Positions 26,704 through 34,205 of a stretch of 41,241 nucleotides of DNA are shown piece by piece. Location of the stretch: positions 1 through 41,241 of IMG/VR virus record IMGVR_UViG_3300048838_000242; one strand, given 5' to 3'. Numbering within the stretch: the first letter of the stretch is position 1; the number at the start of each line of letters is the position of its first letter. The notes below the pieces were generated by a model. The model ran no database searches and was not told the origin of the DNA. It saw only the letters and a list, made by a program, of their open reading frames with translations. A program made the position numbers and the translations under genes. The stretch is from a virus.

Positions 26704-29432
26704 AAACTGAAACTTTAAGAAATGTTTTAAATAAAAATTTTAATGACTTTACCGAAGCCACAGTTGACGGTGGTGTTGAAATAAACAACAAACGGCTTGA
26801 AGTTTTTCTTAATTCTAGCGTTTCTGGCGGTGTTGAGTTATTGGATAATCAACAAAATTCCACGGGTACTAATTTTGGTTTTGGTGAGTTTACAGGCAAG
26901 AGGTATAGAGGTCAGGTTTTTACTTGCTCACTTACTGGTGATTTAACCAAAATAGGTTTTTCGAGAAATAAAGGTTCAACAGGGTTAAAAATATATATTG
27001 ATACGGTTGATGGAAGTAATTTACCTGCACACTCTGTAGGTTCTGAACTTTATTCTTTCACTATTCCTTACGCTAATGTTATTGATGAGTACGGAGAGTA
27101 CGAATTACCAGTACCACTAGCAGTAACTTCAGGCACGAAATATTGTTTTTATGTTGCCCCTTGGGATACTGTATCAGATACTTATTCAGATGATTACGAG
27201 GATTTTCGAGGTATCAATTCAATAAGTGGCGGTGTAACCACGATAGAAAATACAAATGGTACTTGGGGAACAGAAGCACTTACTTTGCAATACAAAACTT
27301 ACGTTACACAAAGTAGTGTTAGTGAAAACTACGCCAAGATAGTTTCTGATGATGTTTACGACCTTACAAACAGTTACGCAAGAGTACAATTAGTACAACC
27401 CCCCATATCTACTTCCGAGGTGGTGGCTTTTATTAGGTTGTACGAGTCTACAGCAGATGGAGAGTTCGTTTTTTACTACAAAGGTGGTTTATTATATGCC
27501 CGATATGTAAACACGTCTGGGAGCGTTACAGAGCTTGGAAGTGTTACCTATGACAGGGTGGCTCACAAATATATTCAAATAAGGCATAGTGGAAGTAACG
27601 TAAACTTTGACGTATCACCCGACCTTGTTAATTTCTCTACTTTGTTTACTACAACCCATAATTTGGATTTAACGGATTTAAAAATAGAGCTGGGAGTAGA
27701 ATTAACCGACGAGGAAACCGCATTTAATGTAGTGGCATTTTCTAACCTCAATACTGTTGCACCTGTAATTCTACCTAATAGAAAATTCAATATTAAAACA
27801 GGCTTTGAGGGTGAGTTGATAGATAAATTTAATGGCGTGGCTGAGTACCCCGACAGCACAATAAGGGAAACTAAATTTCATATATACGATGCTTTGGAAG
27901 CCATAAGTGAATTTAAATTGAGTGCTGGTGGGCTTGATGAAGATGTTCGTACTGATATTTATATTCAGGGCATTTTAGATGAGGTTTATGCTGATTATTA
28001 TTTGCCTGTGGTAACTGCCGAGGTTGCAGAAAGCTGGACAGATGATGGTACTGGTGCAGATGACGCTACTTTTTCAGACGATACCTCTAATTTTAAATAC
28101 GGAAGTGCTTCAAGAAAAATCAATGTTGATAATGGTACTGCTTTGTCAGAATTAGCTGTGTCTTTGGATTTATCAGACTATGACGCTATAACATTTGATA
28201 TTTGGGTTGAAGATGTTACGTCTTTAGATGAAGTAATTTTAAGACTTTACGATGGAGCAGATTTTTATTCATACACACCAACACTATCAGACGACTGGAA
28301 CTCATTTAAGGTTTTGATATCAGACATGACTGTTTCAGGCACACCAAATTTAGCCACAATAGATAAGGTTGAGATTGAAGTTACTAGCGTGGCTAGTGAA
28401 ATTGCGGAAATTAATTTTGATGAAATTCGAGCAGTAATAAACAAGGACTACCCTCAAAGAATATTTGATAGCGGTTTGAGTGTAATTCCTGTGGTTTGGT
28501 GGGGCGGTAATACAGCCTTATATGAAATAAAAACCGCAAGCGAAGCCGAGGGTGCTAGATTTTTTGCTGATGAACAAGGCAGATTAATATTCCAAAATAG
28601 ACAGCATTTTAACGTAAATGATGAGTTCAAAAGTTCGAGGTATGGTTTTGACTTTGATAATTCAAAAGATTTGATTTATACGGGTAAGATTTCAGAAATT
28701 ATCAATAAGGTTACTGTAGTGCTAAAACCTAGACGAGTACAATCTGTGCAGGTTGTTTGGTCATACTTTGACGTTCCTAAATCAATATCAGGCGGTGAAA
28801 CATTGGTTGTTTGGGCTAACTTTGAAAACCCCGTGTTTGATATTGTTACCCCCGTTTCAACCACTGATTATGTAGGAAATGCTAATTCTGACGGCTCTGG
28901 TGCAAACAGAACCTCTGATATCACTGTAACAATAACCAAATTTGGCACGTCTGCTAAATTGGAAATAGAAAACACTTCAGGCACACCACTTTATTTGACG
29001 CTAATGCAAATAAGGGGCGAACCAGCAACCGAACAATCCGCAGTTTTAATTGAAGCCGAAAACACCACAAGCATATCGAGATATGGCGTTCAACCATCGG
29101 GCGGTTTAATTATTGAAAACAAGTACGCAGTAGATGAAGAATATGCTCAATCTCTTGCTGATTTATTTATTGACCAGTACAGTACACCTAATTCAAAGGT
29201 AGTCATAAGAGGCAGGGCTGTACCACATTTGCAATTAGGCGACATGGTTTCGGTTAATAATTCATACCTAAATGAAACCTACATAATGCGAATAATCCAA
29301 ATAAAAGAACAATTTGCTAGTGGCTTATACAATGCAGAATATAGGTTGCGTCATGTAACTAATTTTGAAACATTATCGTTTTTTACTATTGGCACTTCTT
29401 CTATTGAAGGGGAAGATGTAATATCATTTTAA
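26700..29432 (+). CDS. Tail tip/baseplate hub protein with inserted glycan-binding-like domains
   Basis: A 910-aa protein with GTG start. Residues 1-360 hold two beta-rich modules (RYRGQVFTCSLTGDLTKIGF; YARVQLVQPPISTSEVVAF) that look like carbohydrate-binding or lectin domains. Hub-type sequence then resumes at PNRKFNIKTGFEGELIDKF. A third sandwich (ESWTDDGTGADDATFSDD to INFDEIRAVIN) interrupts it again before EAEGARFFADEQGRLIFQNR and the C-terminal hub part (VVIRGRAVPHLQLGDMVSV). Expected to form the adsorption tip. Confidence 0.75.
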   Translation: MKTETLRNVLNKNFNDFTEATVDGGVEINNKRLEVFLNSSVSGGVELLDNQQNSTGTNFGFGEFTGKRYRGQVFTCSLTGDLTKIGFSRNKGSTGLKIYIDTVDGSNLPAHSVGSELYSFTIPYANVIDEYGEYELPVPLAVTSGTKYCFYVAPWDTVSDTYSDDYEDFRGINSISGGVTTIENTNGTWGTEALTLQYKTYVTQSSVSENYAKIVSDDVYDLTNSYARVQLVQPPISTSEVVAFIRLYESTADGEFVFYYKGGLLYARYVNTSGSVTELGSVTYDRVAHKYIQIRHSGSNVNFDVSPDLVNFSTLFTTTHNLDLTDLKIELGVELTDEETAFNVVAFSNLNTVAPVILPNRKFNIKTGFEGELIDKFNGVAEYPDSTIRETKFHIYDALEAISEFKLSAGGLDEDVRTDIYIQGILDEVYADYYLPVVTAEVAESWTDDGTGADDATFSDDTSNFKYGSASRKINVDNGTALSELAVSLDLSDYDAITFDIWVEDVTSLDEVILRLYDGADFYSYTPTLSDDWNSFKVLISDMTVSGTPNLATIDKVEIEVTSVASEIAEINFDEIRAVINKDYPQRIFDSGLSVIPVVWWGGNTALYEIKTASEAEGARFFADEQGRLIFQNRQHFNVNDEFKSSRYGFDFDNSKDLIYTGKISEIINKVTVVLKPRRVQSVQVVWSYFDVPKSISGGETLVVWANFENPVFDIVTPVSTTDYVGNANSDGSGANRTSDITVTITKFGTSAKLEIENTSGTPLYLTLMQIRGEPATEQSAVLIEAENTTSISRYGVQPSGGLIIENKYAVDEEYAQSLADLFIDQYSTPNSKVVIRGRAVPHLQLGDMVSVNNSYLNETYIMRIIQIKEQFASGLYNAEYRLRHVTNFETLSFFTIGTSSIEGEDVISF

Positions 29433-29433
29433 T
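29422..29433 (+). promoter_or_regulatory. Leaderless-type promoter (TATCAT-N6-ATG)
   Basis: TATCAT at 29422-29427, then TTTAAT and the ATG at 29434, the same -10 hexamer and spacing as before the major tail gene. It lies in the last codons of the hub gene; the -35 is poor. Confidence 0.5.
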
Positions 29434-29796
29434 ATGTACTATAAATTTGTCTGGAATAAAACTAAAAGAAAGTGGGAAGACAAAGTCCCTTTGGTAAATG
29501 AGGCTGTTGGTTTGCATTACCTTGTAAAAAATGGTGATGAAGTTGTGATTGAGGTGTATATAGACGATGGGGATTTATTTAAAACCTTTTTTTGCGAATA
29601 CAAGGAAAGCTGTTTGACTGTGAGAAAAAGACCCCAAGGTCTTTTGGGAGTGCAGGATTGGAGTATTGATACTAGATTAAGCGAACACGCTAAAGACGCA
29701 CCTCTTAGGGCTATGTATCCCAACTCGCCAGTTACCAGCGATGAAGAGGCTCATTGGAACACAGAAAGTAGTTTATTCAGTTTGGAGGTTTTATGA
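29434..29796 (+). CDS. Tail-associated hypothetical protein, 120 aa
   Basis: A beta-rich protein (MYYKFVWNKTKRKWEDKVPL, then VVIEVYIDDGDLFKTFFCEY, then a Trp-rich C terminus). I recognise no domain. It starts with a leaderless-type signal and overlaps the next tail gene by 4 nt, so a minor tail or fibre-tip component is likely. Confidence 0.6.
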   Translation: MYYKFVWNKTKRKWEDKVPLVNEAVGLHYLVKNGDEVVIEVYIDDGDLFKTFFCEYKESCLTVRKRPQGLLGVQDWSIDTRLSEHAKDAPLRAMYPNSPVTSDEEAHWNTESSLFSLEVL

Positions 29797-30224
29797 CATT
29801 TACAGCTAACTGGAATGTTTATGCTGGGGAAGTTCCCTCGGCTTCTAAATGGAATCAAATAGGCGAAAGTTTAGACGCTTTATATGATTATATTTTTACC
29901 AGCACGATAAAAATTGAGAACAAAATACCCGTGCCTAGTGTTGTATCTTCTACTTCTGGTGCATTTGATTTAAATTTAGGCTCTATATTTGTTCGTACAT
30001 TGAATGGTTCTAATAACACGCTATCACTTAGTAATGTTTCTGTTGGTCAATGTTTTATGGTTGAGATTATTCAAGACGGGACAGGACCTACTTGGTGGTC
30101 TGGTATTTCTTGGGTAAATGGTTCTGCACCTGCTAAATCTGCAAACGGTAAAAGAGATGTTTACGGTTTTAGATGTACTGGAAGCGGTGCCTATTACGGA
30201 GTGGTAGTAGGACAGAACATATGA
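29793..30224 (+). CDS. Tail fibre tip protein, 143 aa
   Basis: The first 45 residues (ANWNVYAGEVPSASKWNQIG) are an attachment segment common in phage fibre genes. The rest (SIFVRTLNGSNNTLSLSNVS, FMVEIIQDGTGP, WWSGISWVNGSAP, GFRCTGSGAYYGVVVGQ) matches a small receptor-binding-like beta domain seen at many fibre C termini. A strong Shine-Dalgarno (GGAGG) precedes the ATG, unlike the leaderless operon starts. Confidence 0.75.
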   Translation: MTFTANWNVYAGEVPSASKWNQIGESLDALYDYIFTSTIKIENKIPVPSVVSSTSGAFDLNLGSIFVRTLNGSNNTLSLSNVSVGQCFMVEIIQDGTGPTWWSGISWVNGSAPAKSANGKRDVYGFRCTGSGAYYGVVVGQNI

Positions 30225-30886
30225 TTTGGGAACTTACTACACCAGTTGTTCAAGGTGTGGTTGAACCGCAGACCGTACCCATAACTATCAAAGGTCAGAA
30301 CGAAATGCTAATTCTTTTATTAGCAACTGCCGATGGTAGAGATAATACTTATACAGCCACATTTAACGGCTTGCCAATGAGCCAATGGGGTTACGCCATG
30401 CGATATGATTATGAGGATAATCAATATTGTTCTATACACGGGCTTTATTTTAATACCTCAAACATGACGCCCGGAACTTACAATATGTATAAGAATTGTC
30501 CCAGCGGTGGTCCAGATGACTCAATAGAGGCTTGGTTTTTAATAAGGGGTTTAAATCCATATAACCCAATTGACCACTCCGCATCTGCGAGTAATAGAAA
30601 CGGAACTATCACAACAACGGTAAATGTTAATCAGGATAACGATTTGATACTAAATGCTTTTTATTCTAGAAAAGATGGCTCTCATGCTTTTTCGGCTGTA
30701 ACGTCTGGTTTAACGGAATATATTTATAACAATTTACACAATAACCAGTTTGCTGTTCATTACAAAGAGGCTGACATAGGAAGTCATGCTATAACTTTTT
30801 TGCAGGGTACTGATAGGTGGGCTCAAATTACCATGTCATTAAAACAAGGGCATGATATGGGTTCATTTCTTCTTAATTTTATGTAA
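30221..30886 (+). CDS. Beta-rich fibre or lectin-like protein, 222 aa
   Basis: The start at 30221 (ATGA with the previous stop, weak AGGACAG upstream) is preferred over the in-frame ATG at 30173, which lies deep in the preceding gene. The sequence alternates strands (MLILLLATADGRDNTYTATF, then DNDLILNAFYSRKDG and WAQITMSLKQGH). It resembles the second half of the protein at 18138, so the two probably share a fold and a surface-binding role. Confidence 0.7.
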   Translation: MIWELTTPVVQGVVEPQTVPITIKGQNEMLILLLATADGRDNTYTATFNGLPMSQWGYAMRYDYEDNQYCSIHGLYFNTSNMTPGTYNMYKNCPSGGPDDSIEAWFLIRGLNPYNPIDHSASASNRNGTITTTVNVNQDNDLILNAFYSRKDGSHAFSAVTSGLTEYIYNNLHNNQFAVHYKEADIGSHAITFLQGTDRWAQITMSLKQGHDMGSFLLNFM

Positions 30887-30889
30887 TTA

Positions 30890-30904
30890 TGTTACGATTT
30901 AGAT
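30890..30904 (+). promoter_or_regulatory. Leaderless-type promoter (TGT-TACGAT-N6-ATG)
   Basis: TACGAT at 30893-30898 with a TGT extension and six bases before the ATG at 30905. It marks the start of the lysis block. Confidence 0.55.
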
Positions 30905-31072
30905 ATGGACATGGGCGAATTTTTTAATGCTATATCAAACTTCGGCTTTCCTATAGTGTTAGCTGGGTATTTACTTCTTCGGTTTGAGAAAAAACTAGAC
31001 GAACTTACAAGAACTATAGATAAATTAGACACTTCAGTTAATAATTTAATTAATAACAGAAATAGAAGGTGA
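30905..31072 (+). CDS. YvrJ-family membrane protein, 55 aa
   Basis: MDMGEFFNAISNFGFPIVLA, then GYLLLRFEKKLDELTRTIDK: an N-terminal span with the NxGFPI motif followed by a charged helix. This is the YvrJ family found in Bacillus and in phages, often near lysis genes. Function is not established; a holin or anti-holin partner is possible. Confidence 0.85.
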   Translation: MDMGEFFNAISNFGFPIVLAGYLLLRFEKKLDELTRTIDKLDTSVNNLINNRNRR

Positions 31073-31077
31073 TTATA

Positions 31078-31425
31078 TTGTTCGATACATTGCTATATGT
31101 GATAAATGCCCCGTACTTTTGGGGTTCAATGGGATTTACGGTAGCTATGGCAATGTTGATAGGTGCGTATATTTTTGACGGCAATATTGATGACGCTAAA
31201 AAAGGTGTAGCGGTTATGTCTAGCTATGGCGTTATGATTATTTGGCTGATGTTGTGTAGAATTTATGACACCACAAACGGATTTAAAACACTTCATTTCT
31301 CGTCAAGACCAGAATTAGCATTTGCGGGTATTGTCACGGTTTTGTGCGTAACAGTAGCGTGGTTGTTTGGTTTGGTCTTGGGGGTTTTCATATTAAGGCA
31401 CAGAAAATCCTTGACAAGACTGTAA
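31078..31425 (+). CDS. Three-span membrane protein, holin candidate
   Basis: Three hydrophobic spans (WGSMGFTVAMAMLIGAYIF; VAVMSSYGVMIIWLMLC; LAFAGIVTVLCVTVAWLFGL) and a basic tail (RHRKSLTRL). The layout and the position next to YvrJ and the amidase fit a holin. I choose TTG at 31078 as start because AGAAGGTGAT lies 5-10 bases upstream; GTG at 31069 would sit on that ribosome site. The reading frame has no ATG before the first span. Confidence 0.6.
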   Translation: MFDTLLYVINAPYFWGSMGFTVAMAMLIGAYIFDGNIDDAKKGVAVMSSYGVMIIWLMLCRIYDTTNGFKTLHFSSRPELAFAGIVTVLCVTVAWLFGLVLGVFILRHRKSLTRL

Positions 31426-31444
31426 ATATGGTAGAATAGATTTA
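31411..31444 (+). promoter_or_regulatory. Hybrid promoter: TTGACA-N5-GTAAATAT plus TGG-TAGAAT-N7-ATG
   Basis: TTGACA at 31411-31416 with GTAAATAT five bases later, as in the three class E promoters. It is combined with an extended -10 (TGG TAGAAT, 31429-31437) seven bases before the ATG at 31445, as in the leaderless class. The -35/-10 distance is only 15, or 17 if GAATAG is the -10. Confidence 0.55.
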
Positions 31445-31627
31445 ATGTATCTAGTCTTGTTTAAACCCCAAAAAGGTGAAAAAACTGCGGCTTACTCCTT
31501 CGTTGAAGATTTAACTCTAATTCCTAAAGAAATTATTTTAAAAAAACGCAAAGTTAATTTTGATATAGTCCCATCAAAAGAAGAATGCGCTGTGTTAGTT
31601 GAAAAGGTGTTAAATGATAAAAGATAG
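31445..31627 (+). CDS. Small hypothetical protein, 60 aa
   Basis: MYLVLFKPQKGEKTAAYSFV, then a Lys-rich strand (KEIILKKRKVNFDIV) and a helical end. Not recognised. Coding support comes from its promoter, the absence of other frames and the 14-nt overlap with the amidase gene. Confidence 0.55.
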   Translation: MYLVLFKPQKGEKTAAYSFVEDLTLIPKEIILKKRKVNFDIVPSKEECAVLVEKVLNDKR

Positions 31628-32669
31628 AACTCATGAATATCTAGCTGACGGCAGGTCTTGGTATCAACGAAACGCTGATACAATAAAAAAGATTACTGTT
31701 CACCATACAGCAGGAACTACAGACGGTTCGGAGGATTTTATCCTTAATTCGATATTTTCCACACACCACGGCACAAATGGGTGGCCTGGGATTTCATACC
31801 ACTATTTTTATATACCAAAAAGATTTAAAGGTTACTCTGGAAAAATAATTAAGTTAAATAATGATGAAGACGTTACATGGCATGACGGAGTAAACTTTGA
31901 TAGCATTGGCTTTTGTATTCATGGATTTTACCACCCTGACGTTAATCAAACACTTGAACCAGAGGATTTTGAAAACATAAAGGCATTTTTAGACTGGTTG
32001 TGTAGTGAAAACCCTCAATTCCCAGCCGATTTTGATGATGTTGTAGGTCATAGGGATAGAGGTCAAACAGCCTGTCCCGGAAATTATTTATACCCATATG
32101 TTACTGAATACAGAACAAAGCGGGGTAATGTAGATTGGGGAGTTGATGAAGACTGCCTGTGCTTAGATGATGACATTACTGCTGGTATCGAGGATGAGTT
32201 TAAACTAAAAGATAAACCTTGGTACTCAAAGTATTGGAACCTTACCGATTTTATAAACGACAGCATTAAAACCCACTCGATAGTAAGTACACTTGAAGAT
32301 ACTGTTAGCAGACAAAAAACCGAATTAAGGGATTTGAAAACACTTTTGGATAGGGCTTTGACAGATAAGGAAAACATAAATAACACGTTAATTCAAACAC
32401 AAAAAATTCATGGTGATTTGAAAATTGCATACGACCGAGATTTTAAGGAGCTGACACTTAAAAAAGAGGAGTTGACTAAATTACAAACTGATTACAACAA
32501 ACTTAATGGGCTGTATCAGACAGCTCTGGATAAAGTTGATACTTATAAGGGTAAGCTAGACTTGGCAAATTTAGAAATTGCACGATTAACCAATCAGAAA
32601 TTCACAGTACCAGAAAGTTTAAATTTCTTAATTCAAGCAATTAGAGGGGGTGGAAAAAATGTACAGTAG
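31614..32669 (+). CDS. Endolysin: N-acetylmuramoyl-L-alanine amidase with coiled-coil tail
   Basis: A 351-aa protein. Residues about 25-175 are an Amidase_2/PGRP domain. KITVHHTAGTT (His30) and VGHRDRGQTACPG supply zinc ligands, and WHDGVNFDSIGFCIHGFY is the core strand. It cuts the bond between MurNAc and L-Ala of peptidoglycan. Residues about 235-335 form a long heptad-rich coiled coil instead of a typical wall-binding domain. No signal peptide is visible, so export by a holin is expected. Confidence 0.92.
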   Translation: MIKDRTHEYLADGRSWYQRNADTIKKITVHHTAGTTDGSEDFILNSIFSTHHGTNGWPGISYHYFYIPKRFKGYSGKIIKLNNDEDVTWHDGVNFDSIGFCIHGFYHPDVNQTLEPEDFENIKAFLDWLCSENPQFPADFDDVVGHRDRGQTACPGNYLYPYVTEYRTKRGNVDWGVDEDCLCLDDDITAGIEDEFKLKDKPWYSKYWNLTDFINDSIKTHSIVSTLEDTVSRQKTELRDLKTLLDRALTDKENINNTLIQTQKIHGDLKIAYDRDFKELTLKKEELTKLQTDYNKLNGLYQTALDKVDTYKGKLDLANLEIARLTNQKFTVPESLNFLIQAIRGGGKNVQ

Positions 32670-32925
32670 TTTAGTAGGTTTAATTTTGCCACCATTTATT
32701 GACTTCATAAACAAAAACATAGCTAACTCCAAAGTTAGGTTTGTCGTTTCTTTGGTTGTATGTTCATTTGTAGCTCTAGCATTAGAATTTATGAACGGCA
32801 CATTGAAGTATGCAAATGGTCAAGAAATATTACAATCCATAGCTTTGATTTTTACGTCATCGCAGGTTATTTATAAACTTTATTGGGAAAAATCCACCAT
32901 GCGAGAGGTGGTATTCAAAAAATGA
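32659..32925 (+). CDS. Two-span membrane protein, second holin candidate
   Basis: An 88-aa protein with a hydrophobic N-terminal segment (LVGLILPPFIDFI), a main span (VRFVVSLVVCSFVALALEF), a weak third hydrophobic stretch and a basic tail. The ATG at 32659 follows AGAGGGGGTGG at good distance, so I prefer it to the GTG at 32650. It directly follows the amidase, the usual holin position. Confidence 0.65.
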   Translation: MYSSLVGLILPPFIDFINKNIANSKVRFVVSLVVCSFVALALEFMNGTLKYANGQEILQSIALIFTSSQVIYKLYWEKSTMREVVFKK

Positions 32926-33101
32926 CTTTGAGGTTACTGCTCTTATCCTGTATTTAGCTTAATATTTGGGCGACATATAGGACAGATTGGTTCCTCAAAG
33001 TTCTAGGATTAATTCTAGGACTGTTTTATCTCCAAAAGGTATTACCCATCATTTCATTATATAAATTGCCCTACGGTCATTGTAGGCTCTCAAAATGGTG
33101 C
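32926..33101. other. Intergenic stretch with small repeats
   Basis: No gene. Contains a direct repeat TTCTAGGA (about 33000-33025) and a short hairpin CCTAC/GTAGG near 33070-33087. No clear terminator follows the lysis genes here; the nearest one is at 33173. Confidence 0.4.
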
Positions 33102-33136
33102 TTTACAACTTAATAATCACTAAATATCATTAAGTA
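33102..33136 (+). promoter_or_regulatory. Promoter with overlapping operator-like palindrome
   Basis: TTTACA at 33102-33107, an exact 17-nt spacer and TATCAT at 33125-33130. A perfect dyad TCATTA-AG-TAATGA (33127-33140) overlaps the -10 and the expected start point, a good place for a repressor. ATG follows the -10 by six bases, as in the leaderless class. Confidence 0.7.
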
Positions 33137-33166
33137 ATGAACTTAGGTTTAACACCTACAATCTAA
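33137..33166 (+). CDS. Possible leaderless nine-residue leader peptide
   Basis: ATG at 33137, exactly six bases after TATCAT, opens MNLGLTPTI and stops at TAA 33164-33166, just before the terminator hairpin at 33173. The arrangement is that of an attenuator leader. There is no run of one amino acid, so the regulatory cue is not evident. It may be chance. Confidence 0.3.
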   Translation: MNLGLTPTI

Positions 33167-33172
33167 CCGTAT

Positions 33173-33198
33173 AGACGCTGAAATAGGCGTCTTTTTTT
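33173..33198 (+). terminator. Intrinsic terminator before the cargo block
   Basis: Stem AGACGC/GCGTCT with an 8-nt loop, followed by six further T residues. It ends the lysis-side transcripts and the short transcript from the promoter at 33102. Confidence 0.92.
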
Positions 33199-33220
33199 AT
33201 GCACTTTAACAGGTGAATAA

Positions 33221-33520
33221 ATGGCTTTTGAGGAGTGGCAACGCAAAGTAATCTTCGCTAGAGCCGATGCTCGGTGCGAAAATTGCGGTAAAAGTTGGCA
33301 TGATGGTTACATGCTAGAGTGTGACCATATTGTGCCACTGTCCATGGGAGGCGAGAACCATACAGACAATGGACAGCTTTTATGTCGTCGGTGCCATGCT
33401 CAAAAACATATGCGACTTGCAAAAGAAGCTAAGAAGCGTGGCGATAAAAAGGCCTATCTGGACAACGACAGAGCAGCCAGACTTGTTGGGCGTAAGAGTG
33501 ATATGAGGCATGGGTGGTAA
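33221..33520 (+). CDS. HNH endonuclease, 99 aa
   Basis: EEWQRKVIFARADARCENCG, then LECDHIVPLSMGGENHTDNG, then LLCRRCHAQKH: complete HNH motif with both CxxC pairs and the catalytic DH. Stand-alone HNH proteins of this size support phage packaging or act as mobile nucleases. GGTG upstream of the ATG serves as ribosome site. Higher GC than the late genes; it leads a four-gene block between two terminators. Confidence 0.88.
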   Translation: MAFEEWQRKVIFARADARCENCGKSWHDGYMLECDHIVPLSMGGENHTDNGQLLCRRCHAQKHMRLAKEAKKRGDKKAYLDNDRAARLVGRKSDMRHGW

Positions 33521-33522
33521 CT

Positions 33523-33690
33523 ATGAAAATGCAAGTTTCGGCAAAGGTAATCGTGGCGAAAACGCTTTTTGAGATTCAGAAACGAGTCAACGAGCTAATC
33601 GCCGAGGGGTGGATACTGCAAGGAGCGGTAACACCCGTGTATAAGGAGGGACATTTAAGCTATCTGGCAACGCTGGTCAAGGAGGTTTGA
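33523..33690 (+). CDS. DUF1737-like small protein, 55 aa
   Basis: MKMQVSAKVIVAKTLFEIQK, then RVNELIAEGWILQGAV and YLATLVKEV. The V-x-E-L-I-x-EGW-x-x-x-G core is that of DUF1737-type proteins of unknown function found in phages and bacteria. By count the gene is about 48% GC (80 of 168 bases), well above most of the window. GGAGG at its end serves the next gene. Confidence 0.65.
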   Translation: MKMQVSAKVIVAKTLFEIQKRVNELIAEGWILQGAVTPVYKEGHLSYLATLVKEV

Positions 33691-33691
33691 C

Positions 33692-33895
33692 ATGAAATGG
33701 TATTGGATTGTCGTTTGGACTAGACCAACAGGCACGGCTGACAGCAATGATAGTGGCACTATTAGGTCACAGCCGTTTGAGAGAGAACAAGACGCGAGAA
33801 ACAATCTCGACGCACGACTCAACCAACCTGTACCCGATGTCGGCCTACCCAAAGGGGCGTACATTGCTTCCTACAGCGTGGAGTTGAAAAGATGA
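33692..33895 (+). CDS. Hypothetical protein, 67 aa, high-GC block
   Basis: MKWYWIVVWTRPTGTADSND and a C-terminal AYIASYSVELKR give a small beta-strand-edged protein. Not recognised. It is preceded by a strong ribosome site (GGAGGTTTGAC) and ends in ATGA with the next gene. Base composition matches the two genes before it rather than the rest of the phage. Confidence 0.6.
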   Translation: MKWYWIVVWTRPTGTADSNDSGTIRSQPFEREQDARNNLDARLNQPVPDVGLPKGAYIASYSVELKR

Positions 33896-34032
33896 CCGCA
33901 ACAGTCACGGGAACCACAATGCAGGAGTGTATCGAGAAAGCAGGTATGCTTCAAAGGTTCGGCTGGGCTATTCAAAAGCCTATTCATTATGAGGGCGGTA
34001 CATGGAAAATTGTACTGTATCTCAAGGTTTGA
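33892..34032 (+). CDS. Hypothetical protein, 46 aa, high-GC block
   Basis: MTATVTGTTMQECIEKAGML, then FGWAIQKPIHYEGG and WKIVLYLKV. Not recognised; no motif. The ATG overlaps the previous stop, and the gene ends just before the terminator at 34041, so it closes the cargo block. Confidence 0.55.
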   Translation: MTATVTGTTMQECIEKAGMLQRFGWAIQKPIHYEGGTWKIVLYLKV

Positions 34033-34040
34033 GTGCGAAG

Positions 34041-34088
34041 ACCCACTTATTGCGTATCCGTAAGGGCGTGATTAGTGGGTTTTCTTTT
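34041..34088 (+). terminator. Terminator after the high-GC block
   Basis: ACCCACT (34041-34047) pairs with AGTGGGT (34074-34080), followed by TTTCTTTT. The 26-nt loop is long and may hold further pairing. The T-rich tail supports termination. Confidence 0.65.
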
Positions 34089-34136
34089 CACAAAGGGCAA
34101 AGATATATAAATGATGTTTGTTCTTCCTTGACAGGG

Positions 34137-34205
34137 TGCTATAATGTGTTAGTAAAAGTCTCCTTCTTAACCAAAGCACTTAAACCCCGTCAAGGGGTTT
34201 TTGTG
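34137..34205 (+). ncRNA. Short transcription unit: TATAAT promoter to intrinsic terminator
   Basis: TATAAT at 34140-34145 with an upstream TGC (extended -10) would start an RNA near 34152. A terminator with stem AAACCCC/GGGGTTT (34182-34200) and a T-run follows about 35-50 bases later. There is no reading frame of note inside. Expected product about 50 nt; function unknown. Confidence 0.5.

Noticed and set aside
34128-34145. TTGACA six bases before TATAAT
   Set aside because: Too close for a -35/-10 pair; TATAAT is explained as an extended -10 instead.
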